DNA from: Planctomycetota bacterium
Lineage (GTDB): Bacteria > Planctomycetota > UBA1135
Length of the DNA stretch: 13,841 nt
Reading direction: 5' to 3'
Assembly: GCA_022447335.1 (NCBI GenBank)
Contig: JAKVCF010000054.1
Span: 1-13,841 of the forward strand
In this document: piece by piece, positions 6,813 to 13,841 of the stretch
Numbering within the stretch: the first letter of the stretch is position 1
Layout: every line of letters begins with the position of its first letter
Translations under genes and position numbers: made by a program
The notes under the pieces: model-generated
The model's input: only the letters and a program-made list of their open reading frames with translations
Told to the model about the DNA's origin: nothing
The model's database searches: none

Positions 6813-7109
6813 TCAAGATTGCTCGCTTGCCGCAACCTTGTGAACCGTCAACTGACGGTCTACAACCCAGGGCTCGATAACCGCACTGAAATCTGCAAAG
6901 TGATCCTCCGCAAAGTGTGCATCGATCGCCGCACGGTCCTGCCACTCCTCATAGAAGAGAAAGTTACACGGGTCATGCACATCTTCGTGTAACGCATAAA
7001 AAATACAGCCGCCCTCGTCACGGGTACCAGCAATGATCGCCCGGCTAGCTCGAAGGAAATCTTCACGGTGCTCGGGACGAATGCGAAGGCGGGCGGCGAT
7101 GATGTACAT
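6813..7109 (-). CDS. Antibiotic biosynthesis monooxygenase (ABM/YgiN-like) domain protein
   Basis: The 98 residues form one dimeric ferredoxin-like ABM domain: strand MYIIAARLRIRP, a helix with HREDFLRASRAIIAGTR, then the typical EGGCIFYALHEDV strand, FLFYEEWQDRAAIDAHF and a closing helix with DHFADF. Families of this fold include quinol monooxygenase YgiN, haem-degrading IsdG and many uncharacterised small enzymes that use no bound cofactor. The EGGCIFYAL and YEEW elements match the YgiN-like consensus, with Cys where many members have another small residue. There is no signal peptide, so it is cytoplasmic. It begins 17 bases after the stop of the Tat-exported oxidoreductase gene, so the two are probably co-transcribed. 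Oxidation of a quinone-like or reactive product is plausible but unproved. Confidence 0.88.
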   Translation of the reverse strand: MYIIAARLRIRPEHREDFLRASRAIIAGTRDEGGCIFYALHEDVHDPCNFLFYEEWQDRAAIDAHFAEDHFADFSAVIEPWVVDRQLTVHKVAASEQS

Positions 7110-7126
7110 CGGCGCAGTCTAGCGTG

Positions 7127-8437
7127 CTAAATCTGCCAACCTTCGCGGACTTCCCGCGCGACCAAGGCCTGCGCCTTAGCACTCGAAGCCCGAAGCGTCG
7201 CACCATTCCAATCGAAAGCTTCCCCTGCGCGGAAGGCTACACAACCGAGCAGCACCGTTTCGGTCAGCGCACCTGAGTAGTCAAAGTTACAGGTGGTCGC
7301 TCCACCACCCGCACGAATCGCATCAAGCCACTCTTTGTAGTGACCTACTGAACTAGGAATACTTGGTTCGGGAGCCTCGAAATCTACGAACTTCTCCTGT
7401 GGGAAAAGTAGGTATCGACCATAGTCAGCGAGCAACATCCCCTGTTCGCCCACGAAAAGAGTGCCACCCCCACCCCACTTGGGCAGGCCTAGATTCTCAT
7501 CCGAAAACTGCGCGGGCAGACGACCACCGTCATGCCAATGCAAAGTCATCGCTGGCCACTTCCGACCGTCAAAGCCCATTCGCTCAGGAAAGTCCCAATG
7601 CGCACTCATCGCTTCGGGAGCAGTCTCCTTATGGAGCGGTGGACCCTCGGCCGAAACACGTATCGGGTGACGTAAATCCAGCGCCCAAAATGGCAGGTCG
7701 AGATGATGGCAGCCCATATCGCCTAAAGTTCCATTGCCAAAATCCCAGAAGCGCCGCCACTGAGCAGGGTGATAAAAATCGTGATAGGGACGGAAGGGTG
7801 CCGGACCAATCCAAAGGTCATGCTGGAAATTCGCCGGCGTCGGTTGAATGCCGGTGGGGCGTTCACCGCCGCCCCAGGCTTTCCCAACCCAACAGTGCGC
7901 TTCCCTGATGGACCCTATCGCACCGCTGCGCACCAATTCGACTACGCGCCGATAGTTATTCCCCGCGTGAATCTGCGTGCCCATCTGCGTAACCGCCTTC
8001 TTCTCTCTCGCGCGCTCGGCCACTTGACGCGCCTCGGCCACAGTGTGCGTCAACGGTTTTTCGCAATATACGTGCGCACCCTGCTTCAGCGCGCGCAAAG
8101 TGCTAGCCGCATGCGTGTGATCGGCAGTGCTAACGACAACAGCATCAAATTTCATTACGTCTAACATCTCACGGATGTCGTTGAATCGATGCGCCTGATC
8201 GAACCGCTCACCCATACGATCCAAGAACTCATCGTCGACGTCGCATATCGCCGTAACGTTCTCAGATGCGACCCCATTTATGTTGGCCATCGCACGAATG
8301 GCTGTGCCGATGATAACAATCTCCATCTTCTCTATACTCCACCGAACACGCTGCGACAACGGTGTGGTGCCAAGGAGAAAGCCCCCCGTCAGGGCACCTG
8401 AAGTCTCAAGAAACTGCCGGCGCGTAGTTTGGGTCAT
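7127..8437 (-). CDS. Gfo/Idh/MocA family oxidoreductase with Tat signal peptide
   Basis: This 436-residue protein is predicted to be exported folded. The N-terminus has a twin-arginine motif TRRQFLE (5-11) and the hydrophobic stretch SGALTGGFLLG (13-23). The mature protein has the Rossmann domain (about 38-160), with CDVDDEF (Asp66 and Asp68 near the cofactor) and an intact CEKPL motif (Glu126-Lys127-Pro128). The substrate domain contains the planctomycete-style WRRFWDFGNGTLGDMGCHHLD (Asp240, His244/His245 as catalytic candidates). The expected glycine loop reads GTAIRAMA (44-51), lacking the second and third glycines. Exported members of this family, such as Zymomonas glucose-fructose oxidoreductase, keep NADP tightly bound; that mode would suit this location. 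It heads the minus-strand group and diverges from the TIM-barrel gene at 8525. AGGA about six bases before the ATG is a modest SD. Met38 is a possible internal start giving a cytoplasmic form. Confidence 0.92.
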   Translation of the reverse strand: MTQTTRRQFLETSGALTGGFLLGTTPLSQRVRWSIEKMEIVIIGTAIRAMANINGVASENVTAICDVDDEFLDRMGERFDQAHRFNDIREMLDVMKFDAVVVSTADHTHAASTLRALKQGAHVYCEKPLTHTVAEARQVAERAREKKAVTQMGTQIHAGNNYRRVVELVRSGAIGSIREAHCWVGKAWGGGERPTGIQPTPANFQHDLWIGPAPFRPYHDFYHPAQWRRFWDFGNGTLGDMGCHHLDLPFWALDLRHPIRVSAEGPPLHKETAPEAMSAHWDFPERMGFDGRKWPAMTLHWHDGGRLPAQFSDENLGLPKWGGGGTLFVGEQGMLLADYGRYLLFPQEKFVDFEAPEPSIPSSVGHYKEWLDAIRAGGGATTCNFDYSGALTETVLLGCVAFRAGEAFDWNGATLRASSAKAQALVAREVREGWQI

Positions 8438-8524
8438 ACCGAATCCTAACGCTTATCGCGTAATCGGAAACAATCCGCAGTAGCCAATATCATCTCAGCG
8501 ACTAGTCTCCGCTATTCTGCAGGC
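8438..8524. promoter_or_regulatory. Divergent intergenic region between two Tat-exported sugar enzymes
   Basis: These 87 bases must hold start signals for both the minus-strand oxidoreductase group and the plus-strand isomerase group. I find no -35/-10 pair that I trust on either strand. A weak -10-like CAATAT lies at 8485-8490 and a 4-bp inverted repeat (CGGA 8465-8468, TCCG 8474-8477) lies mid-gap. Shared control is an inference from the layout. Confidence 0.45.
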
Positions 8525-9478
8525 ATGGATCGACGCTCCTTCTTGCGCTCTGTGCCCGCGGCGGCTGCCGCCGTCTCTCTTGGCTCACCCAAAACTGCCA
8601 GCATGGCCGGCGCCAGAGCAAATCAGGAGCCTGATTCGCCTGAGCCTTTCCAGCTCGATTATGCCCCCAGTAGCGGCCAATTCCGCCAAAGCGCCGGCAA
8701 GAATCTGAATGGAATAGAGAGCTATCTCGCGCAGGTGGAATGGTCCTATGAACATGGCTTCCGTTCTTGGGAAGACAATACGATGAAAAGCCGTTCGGTC
8801 GAAGATCAGAACAAGATTGCATCCAAGATGGAGCAACTTGGCATGCGTATGGGAGTTTTTGTCGCCAACTTCGGCACCGCCTTCCAGCCACAAACATTCA
8901 CAAGCGGCAAGAAAGAAGCACTTGAAAACTTCTTGAATGACCTACGCGACTCGGTCGAGGTTGCAAAGCGTGTGAATGCCAAATGGATGACCATTGTGCT
9001 TGGCACACGCGATCCAAGCCTGCCTATTGGCTACCAGCACGCAAATGCGATTGAGATGCTGCGCCGTGGTGCTGAGATCTTCGAGCCGCACAACCTGACG
9101 ATGGTCATGGAGCCCCTTAATCCAATTAATCACCCTGATATGTACCTCGCCCACAGCGACCACGCATATATGCTGTGCAAAGCGGTGCGGTCTCCGGCGG
9201 TGAAAATTCTCTTTGATATTTATCACCAAGCTATCAGTGAAGGGGATTTGTGGCGCAACATCGAGCGCTGCTGGGATGAAACCCCCTACTTCCAGATCGG
9301 TGACAACCCTGGTCGTAAAGAACCCTACACCGGCGAAGTGAACTTCAACGAACTCTTCCGTCGCATCCACGCCAAGGGATTCCAGGGAATTCTTGGCATG
9401 GAACATGGCACCTCTCAAGGGGGTCTCGAAGGGGAAAGGAAATTACTTGCAGCGTATCGGCGGGCAGATCAGTTTTAG
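8525..9478 (+). CDS. Hydroxypyruvate isomerase-like TIM barrel with Tat signal peptide
   Basis: The 317-residue protein belongs to the xylose-isomerase-like/AP-endonuclease-2 TIM-barrel superfamily, closest in motif to hydroxypyruvate isomerase (Hyi). The start MDRRSFLR followed by SVPAAAAAVSLG is a clear Tat signal, so it should act in the periplasm, unlike E. coli Hyi. Metal-site residues are present in order: Glu196 in VMEPLNPINHP, Asp231 and His234 in LFDIYHQ, Gln257 in QIGDNPGRKEPYTGE, and Glu293 in GMEHG. Their spacing agrees closely with Hyi. The real reaction is probably isomerisation or epimerisation of a sugar or keto-sugar, not necessarily hydroxypyruvate. It diverges from the Tat Gfo/Idh/MocA gene and is followed three bases after its stop by the next gene. 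Only a weak AGG precedes the ATG. About 40 residues of linker precede the barrel. Confidence 0.88.
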   Translation: MDRRSFLRSVPAAAAAVSLGSPKTASMAGARANQEPDSPEPFQLDYAPSSGQFRQSAGKNLNGIESYLAQVEWSYEHGFRSWEDNTMKSRSVEDQNKIASKMEQLGMRMGVFVANFGTAFQPQTFTSGKKEALENFLNDLRDSVEVAKRVNAKWMTIVLGTRDPSLPIGYQHANAIEMLRRGAEIFEPHNLTMVMEPLNPINHPDMYLAHSDHAYMLCKAVRSPAVKILFDIYHQAISEGDLWRNIERCWDETPYFQIGDNPGRKEPYTGEVNFNELFRRIHAKGFQGILGMEHGTSQGGLEGERKLLAAYRRADQF

Positions 9479-9481
9479 GCC

Positions 9482-10273
9482 ATGTGGCGCACTTCGCAGT
9501 TCTTCTTGCTGATCGGAATAATAGGTGCGTGCGCAGATCCTATTCAGAAAGATGATCTGATCGTCCTCACATACAACATCCGACACGGCGAGGGCACAGA
9601 CGGAGTTTTTGACCTTGATCGCCAAGCTCGCGTGATCCTTGATTCCGGAGCGGACTTAGTCGCTCTACAAGAAGTTGATGTTTGCACTACACGTGCAAGC
9701 GGGATAAACCAAGCAGAGGAACTTGCTCGTCTCACGGGAATGAATGTCTTATTCGGCGAGGCAATCCCTTATGCGGGAGGGTCCTACGGGGACGCAGTAC
9801 TTTCAAAGTATCCGATCGAATCCGAAATGATCTGGAAGCTCCCGGCTGAGCCACACCATGAAGATCGTGTCGCAGTAGGCATTCTCGTCACACTCCCCTC
9901 CGGGGAGAACGTTCGCTTCATAGGCACGCACCTGGACCACACGCGCGACCCCAGTGACCGCATCCGCCAGGCGCGCAGTATCATCGAACAGGCCTTTCCA
10001 GTCGGCAAGCAGATACCTCCGACGCTCCTGCTTGGCGACCTCAATGCGGAACCCGACAGTGAACCAATGCGGGCGCTCCTCGAGTTTTTCGACTCAGCCG
10101 CCCCAGGTGGCTTACCGAGTTTTCCCAGCGACAAGCCCTCTAAGGCCATCGATTGGGTGCTCTACGCACCGACGGACTCATGGGAGATCCTCGAGGTGCA
10201 CACCATCGATGAACCGGTAGCTTCAGACCATACTCCACTAAGAGCAGTACTGCGGCACAAGCCGCCTCACTGA
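9482..10273 (+). CDS. Endonuclease/exonuclease/phosphatase (EEP) family lipoprotein
   Basis: The 263 residues form an Mg-dependent EEP phosphodiesterase/phosphatase domain. Motifs in order are LTYNIRHG (Asn32), ALQEVD (Glu64), GTHLDH (His150), LLGDLNAEPDS (Asp186, Asn188), IDWVLY (Asp224) and ASDHTPL (Asp249, His250), a complete catalytic set. The N-terminus FFLLIGIIGAC gives a lipobox with Cys17, so after processing it is lipid-anchored; Ala at +2 favours transfer to the outer membrane in a Gram-negative cell. Members act on DNA, phosphoinositides, sphingomyelin or other phosphoesters, and the substrate here is unknown. Its ATG follows the isomerase stop as TAGGCCATG, so the two are almost certainly co-translated. 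Its role in a sugar group may be to remove phosphate from a phosphorylated or phospholipid-linked compound; that is inference. The haem gene begins 45 bases after its stop. Confidence 0.9.
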   Translation: MWRTSQFFLLIGIIGACADPIQKDDLIVLTYNIRHGEGTDGVFDLDRQARVILDSGADLVALQEVDVCTTRASGINQAEELARLTGMNVLFGEAIPYAGGSYGDAVLSKYPIESEMIWKLPAEPHHEDRVAVGILVTLPSGENVRFIGTHLDHTRDPSDRIRQARSIIEQAFPVGKQIPPTLLLGDLNAEPDSEPMRALLEFFDSAAPGGLPSFPSDKPSKAIDWVLYAPTDSWEILEVHTIDEPVASDHTPLRAVLRHKPPH

Positions 10274-10294
10274 TCCAGCCAGGCCCGTTATCTT

Positions 10295-10299
10295 GGAGG
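10295..10299 (+). promoter_or_regulatory. SD-like GGAGG set too far before the GTG at 10319
   Basis: GGAGG is a good SD core but lies 19 bases before the only in-frame start, well beyond the usual 5-10. No ATG, GTG or TTG sits in frame between the upstream stop (10271-10273) and the GTG. It may be fortuitous, or an RNA fold may shorten the distance. Confidence 0.3.
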
Positions 10300-10318
10300 C
10301 CCCCTTAGACGTCGCACC

Positions 10319-13300
10319 GTGCTGACCCCCTCCAAGTTCCTCGTTCCCCTCATCCTGCTAACCGCTTCGCTGGGCACGACCCTGCCTGCGCAACAAGCTA
10401 AGTCCGATGAAGAGCTCGGCATTCAGCCGCCCTCGGACGAAGGGTTACGCCAGATTGCCAACTTCCAGGTCCCTGAAGGCTTCACTGCCAAGCTCTGGGC
10501 ATCAGAACCAGACCTCGCCAACCCAGTAGCCTTCTATGTTGACTATCGCGGTCGCGTCTTTGTGGCCGAGACCTTCCGTCAGGAAGTCGACGGAGTCCCA
10601 GACAACCGCTCGCACCGCTACTGGATCGAAGACGATCTGCGCCTCGAAACGGTCGAAGAGCGCGGCGAGATGTACCTCAAACATCACCCCGAGTACGCCG
10701 CCGAGTGGACAGATCGCAATGACCGCATCCGTCTATTGGAAGATCTCGACAAGGATGGAGGCGCCGACCGTAGCGTAATCTTTGCGACGGGCTTCGGAGA
10801 TCTCCTCGATGGCACTGGCGCCGGCGTATTCGTGCGAGGAAAAGAAGCTTGGTACACCAATATCCCCAAGCTCTGGAAGCTAACCGACGACAACGATGAC
10901 GGTCGTGCCGATCGCCGCGAAGCCCTCCACCACGGATATGGCGTACGCGTCGCCCTTCGTGGCCACGACCTACACGGTTTAGTGCTCGGCCCAGATGGCC
11001 GCTTGTACTTTTCTATCGGCGACCGTGGATACAACGTCATCAATCAAGAAGGTGACCGACTGGCTGCTCCTAATAGTGGTGCAGTTTTTCGTTGTGAGCT
11101 CGACGGATCTGACCTCGAAGTCTACGCAACTGGACTACGCAACCCACAAGAGATCGCCTTCGACGACTACGGCAATCTCTTCACCGGTGACAACAACTGT
11201 GATGCCGGTGACCAAGCACGCTTGGTATATGTCATGGAAGGGGGTGACTGCGGCTGGAGTATGAACTTCCAATATCAGCCAGACCGTGGTCCGTGGATGT
11301 CCGAAGGCTGGTGGAAAACACGCTTCGAAGGGCAACCTGCATTTCTGAATCCTCCAATTCAATATCTCGGAGCCGGCCCATCAGGCTTTACCCACTACCC
11401 TGGATTTGGCTTACCCGAACAGTACGCCGACTCCTTTTTCTTGGCTGACTTCCGCGGGGGTGCAGGCGGCAGTGGCGTCTTACGATTCACGCTTCAGCCA
11501 GATGGGGCCGGATTCCAAGTTGACCAACAAGAGCAATTTTGGTGGAAGATCCTCGCAACTGATATCGACTTTGGGCCGGATGGGTCGCTCTGGGCAAGTG
11601 ATTGGGTGCAAAGTTGGTACGGCGTAGGCAAGGGTCGAATGTACCGCTTAGATCCCCCGGAATCAGTAAATCGTGCATCCATGGAAGCAAATGCTCGCCT
11701 GCTAGCTTCGAACTTTAAGGCGATGGACATCGAGACACTGCGAGGCCACCTAGGCCACGTCGATCGCCGGGTGCGGATCGAAGCACAGCTCGCGTTGACT
11801 GATTTGGGTGAATCAGCAACACCATTCCTTACTGACATCGCGCGTGACGACAACCAAAAGCAACTCGCACGCATTCATGCAATCTGGGCGTTGAGTCGAT
11901 TAGGTGCTGGAAACATTCTCACTGAATTGATGTCTGACCGCGATTCCGAGGTTCGTGCGCAAGCCGCACGATCGGTCGGCGACAGCAGATTCTCTGCTGG
12001 CGATGAACTCGCACAAGCACTTAACGATACTGATCCGCGCGTGCGATACTTCGCCGCACAGTCGCTTGGCAAGGTAGGCCGACCTCATCATGTTCCCGCT
12101 CTACTTGAGGCGCTAGGTCGCAACGCGAATGAAGATCGTTTCTTCCGGCATGCCGCAAGTCACGCGTTGGGGGGCATCGGCGACATTGAACAGCTGTTGG
12201 GGGCATCCAATCACACCTCCCCCGCAGTCCGCATTGGCGCACTACTCGGACTTCGCCGCATACAACATCCGGGAATTGCTGTTTATCTCCATGATTCCGA
12301 TCCCTACATCGCAACCGAAGCGGCAATTGCGATTTATGACAAGCCGATTGATGCAGCGCTACCCGCGCTAGCTGACATGCTTGGCAATCGCTCGCAGCTA
12401 CCCTTTGCCTACGCACGGCGCGCGCTGCACGCAGCCAACCGCCTAGGAGGCTCCGATCGCCACGCAGCGATTCTCGAGTATGTGCTGGATGATTCGAGGG
12501 CACTTGACCGATTACGGTCTGAGGCCGCAGATTTGATTGCGGACTGGAATGCTCCAAAGGAGTTTGATCGCCTTCGCAACGAGTCGCGCGTCTATGGCGA
12601 CCGGAATGCCATTACCTCCAACGCACAGCTCGCAGCGCGATTTGAGGACATGTTGAACCACCGCGATGTGGGTGTTCAACGCGCTGCTATCCGCGCTGCC
12701 CGCGCAGCAAATATGAAAAAGGTGGCTCCAGACCTTCTTGAGCTATTACAAAAGCCTGGCAATGAACAAGTACTGATTGCTGCGCTAAATACGCTGTCTG
12801 ACTTCAATGCTAGCGAGCTCGGGGAAGGGCTGCGCGCAGCAGGCCAAAGTAAAAATTCCAAGTTGCGCGCACATGCAATGCGCCTGCTTGCGCAGTGGGA
12901 TCCACAGGAAGCCCTGCCAATCTTGGTTGACGTTCTACCCAAGGCCGAGCCGGCCGAACAGGCCGCCGCCTTTGGCGCCCTCGCTGACTTGGCAACGATT
13001 GAAGCTGATGCTCTGCTCGTCGCTTGGGTCAACCGACTCAGCCTCGGCCAGGTGCCCGGCGCCTCGCAACTAGAGCTTTATGAGGCCGCCATACGCCGTG
13101 CCAGCGCGGGCTCCGTGGGCGTATCTGCCGCGCTTGATGCATGGCGCGCAGGCTTTGACCCCGAAGATCGCATGGCGCCGTTTCGTATTGCGCTCGAAGG
13201 TGGCGACCCAAATCGCGGCAAGGACCTTTTCTTCAATGACCCTGTCGCCAGCTGCCAGCGCTGTCACTATGTGCACGGCGACAGCAATGAAGAGATGCCT

Positions 13301-13841
13301 GCTGAAGTTGGTCCCGCACTCGATGGAATAGGCCTAGCCCGCACACGCGAACAGCTGCTGCGCGCGATCGTCGACCCGGCAACTGAGATCGCACCTGGCT
13401 TCGAATTCTACGACGGTGAAGGTAATCTACTTCCCATCTCCGCGATGCTGCCGAATCTAGCGGACACCATGGGGCCGCGCGCAATACGCGACCTGGTCGC
13501 CTACCTTGATTCGAAGCGTGATATCACCCGCATCATGATCTTCGTGCACAGCGCTGGCTACGAACACGCCGTTGCACGCGCCGACGATGACGGCAAATCT
13601 CTCGTCGAAGAACAATGGGAAAGCTGGGCAAAGAATGACCCGCGCTTTGAAGTCGTGATTGACCGCAGCCCGGACTGGTTCACACGTGATAATCTCACAA
13701 GCGTCGATGCAGTCTTTTTCTATCCGACCGGTGAGCTGCCAATCCCCGAAGAAGGCAAGCAAGCACTCCAAGAGTGGGTGGAAAATGGTGGAGGGTTCAG
13801 CGGCGCACACTGCGCTACGGACACCTACTACCAGTGGGATT
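10319..13841 (+). CDS. PVC-type propeller / HEAT-repeat / CxxCH haem protein with ThuA-like domain (3' partial)
   Basis: The frame is open for 1,174 codons and leaves the window without a stop. From GTG 10319 the N-terminus MLTPSKFLVPLILLTASLGTTLPA is a Sec signal peptide. Residues about 40-445 form the PVC-type membrane-bound-dehydrogenase beta-propeller (GLRNPQEIAFDDYGNLFTGD and DNNCDAGD at 291-298), with calcium-type DLDKDGGAD (142-150) and DDNDDGRAD (190-198) loops. HEAT-like helical repeats span about 460-940 (for example RVRIEAQLAL, EVRAQAARSVGD, RVRYFAAQSLGKVG). A c-type haem site CQRCH lies at 979-983, with Met1043 (SAMLPN) a possible distal ligand. From about 1071 a ThuA-like glutamine-amidotransferase-fold domain begins (ITRIMIFVHSAGYEH) and is still open at GAHCATDTYYQW. 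It is predicted to be periplasmic, oxidising a sugar or alcohol and passing electrons to haem; substrate and partners are unknown. Third gene after the isomerase and EEP lipoprotein. Confidence 0.9.
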   Translation, partial: MLTPSKFLVPLILLTASLGTTLPAQQAKSDEELGIQPPSDEGLRQIANFQVPEGFTAKLWASEPDLANPVAFYVDYRGRVFVAETFRQEVDGVPDNRSHRYWIEDDLRLETVEERGEMYLKHHPEYAAEWTDRNDRIRLLEDLDKDGGADRSVIFATGFGDLLDGTGAGVFVRGKEAWYTNIPKLWKLTDDNDDGRADRREALHHGYGVRVALRGHDLHGLVLGPDGRLYFSIGDRGYNVINQEGDRLAAPNSGAVFRCELDGSDLEVYATGLRNPQEIAFDDYGNLFTGDNNCDAGDQARLVYVMEGGDCGWSMNFQYQPDRGPWMSEGWWKTRFEGQPAFLNPPIQYLGAGPSGFTHYPGFGLPEQYADSFFLADFRGGAGGSGVLRFTLQPDGAGFQVDQQEQFWWKILATDIDFGPDGSLWASDWVQSWYGVGKGRMYRLDPPESVNRASMEANARLLASNFKAMDIETLRGHLGHVDRRVRIEAQLALTDLGESATPFLTDIARDDNQKQLARIHAIWALSRLGAGNILTELMSDRDSEVRAQAARSVGDSRFSAGDELAQALNDTDPRVRYFAAQSLGKVGRPHHVPALLEALGRNANEDRFFRHAASHALGGIGDIEQLLGASNHTSPAVRIGALLGLRRIQHPGIAVYLHDSDPYIATEAAIAIYDKPIDAALPALADMLGNRSQLPFAYARRALHAANRLGGSDRHAAILEYVLDDSRALDRLRSEAADLIADWNAPKEFDRLRNESRVYGDRNAITSNAQLAARFEDMLNHRDVGVQRAAIRAARAANMKKVAPDLLELLQKPGNEQVLIAALNTLSDFNASELGEGLRAAGQSKNSKLRAHAMRLLAQWDPQEALPILVDVLPKAEPAEQAAAFGALADLATIEADALLVAWVNRLSLGQVPGASQLELYEAAIRRASAGSVGVSAALDAWRAGFDPEDRMAPFRIALEGGDPNRGKDLFFNDPVASCQRCHYVHGDSNEEMPAEVGPALDGIGLARTREQLLRAIVDPATEIAPGFEFYDGEGNLLPISAMLPNLADTMGPRAIRDLVAYLDSKRDITRIMIFVHSAGYEHAVARADDDGKSLVEEQWESWAKNDPRFEVVIDRSPDWFTRDNLTSVDAVFFYPTGELPIPEEGKQALQEWVENGGGFSGAHCATDTYYQWD

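Noticed and set aside
7363..7908. 181-codon open frame on the + strand
   Set aside because: It lies wholly antisense to the Tat-exported oxidoreductase, and its Pro/Arg/Ser-rich product has no domain.
8555..8576. GC-rich palindrome-like run in the start of the TIM-barrel gene
   Set aside because: It is explained by repeated Ala codons of the Tat hydrophobic stretch.
9893..9907. CTCCCC/GGGGAG hairpin inside the EEP gene
   Set aside because: Six pairs within coding sequence (LPSGE), not near a gene end; expected by chance in GC-rich DNA.
12021..12557. 178-codon open frame on the - strand
   Set aside because: Antisense shadow of the HEAT-repeat region of the large haem protein; Arg/Cys-rich with no recognisable fold.

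Overview
The window reads as one piece of a heterotrophic, probably Gram-negative bacterium with moderately high GC. The best taxonomic pointer is the large open gene at the right end. It combines a Planctomycetes/Verrucomicrobia-type (PVC) beta-propeller 'membrane-bound dehydrogenase' domain, HEAT-like repeats, a CxxCH haem site and a ThuA-like domain. Two Tat-exported sugar enzymes (a Gfo/Idh/MocA oxidoreductase and a hydroxypyruvate-isomerase-like TIM barrel) and a transporter type common in that group agree with it. A PVC-superphylum member is my inference; Acidobacteria, Gemmatimonadota, Bacteroidota and marine proteobacteria carry related genes, so the phylum is not proved.

Layout. At 1-632 (+) lies the 3' part of an outer-membrane beta-barrel protein whose 5' end is missing or damaged. 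At 781-6392 (+) are four genes of a pentose catabolic group: a cytoplasmic Gfo/Idh/MocA oxidoreductase, a 175-base gap, then an MFS transporter, xylose isomerase (xylA) and xylulokinase (xylB) with short spacing. At 6431-8437 (-) is a compact three-gene group, in transcription order a Tat-exported Gfo/Idh/MocA oxidoreductase, an antibiotic-biosynthesis-monooxygenase (ABM) domain protein, and a small four-helix membrane protein. At 8525-13841 (+), divergent from that group across 87 bases, are a Tat-exported hydroxypyruvate-isomerase-like protein, a lipoprotein of the endonuclease/exonuclease/phosphatase family, and the propeller-HEAT-haem-ThuA protein, which runs off the window.

How it may work. 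The first half is an inner-membrane uptake and cytoplasmic route: MFS import, D-xylose to D-xylulose (XylA), then D-xylulose 5-phosphate (XylB). The upstream oxidoreductase has an unknown sugar or polyol substrate. The second half is predicted to act mostly outside the cytoplasm. The pairing of Gfo/Idh/MocA, COG1082-type TIM-barrel and ThuA folds resembles sets linked to 3-keto-sugar chemistry, such as ThuA/ThuB trehalose oxidation in rhizobia. I therefore infer a periplasmic sugar oxidation and isomerisation set feeding electrons to a haem protein; no substrate can be read from sequence. No regulator gene, tRNA, rRNA, CRISPR array, insertion sequence or integrase was seen. The most unusual nucleotide feature is a perfect 13-bp inverted repeat with a 5-base loop inside the start of xylA (3803-3833). 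No gap longer than about 175 bases lies between genes.
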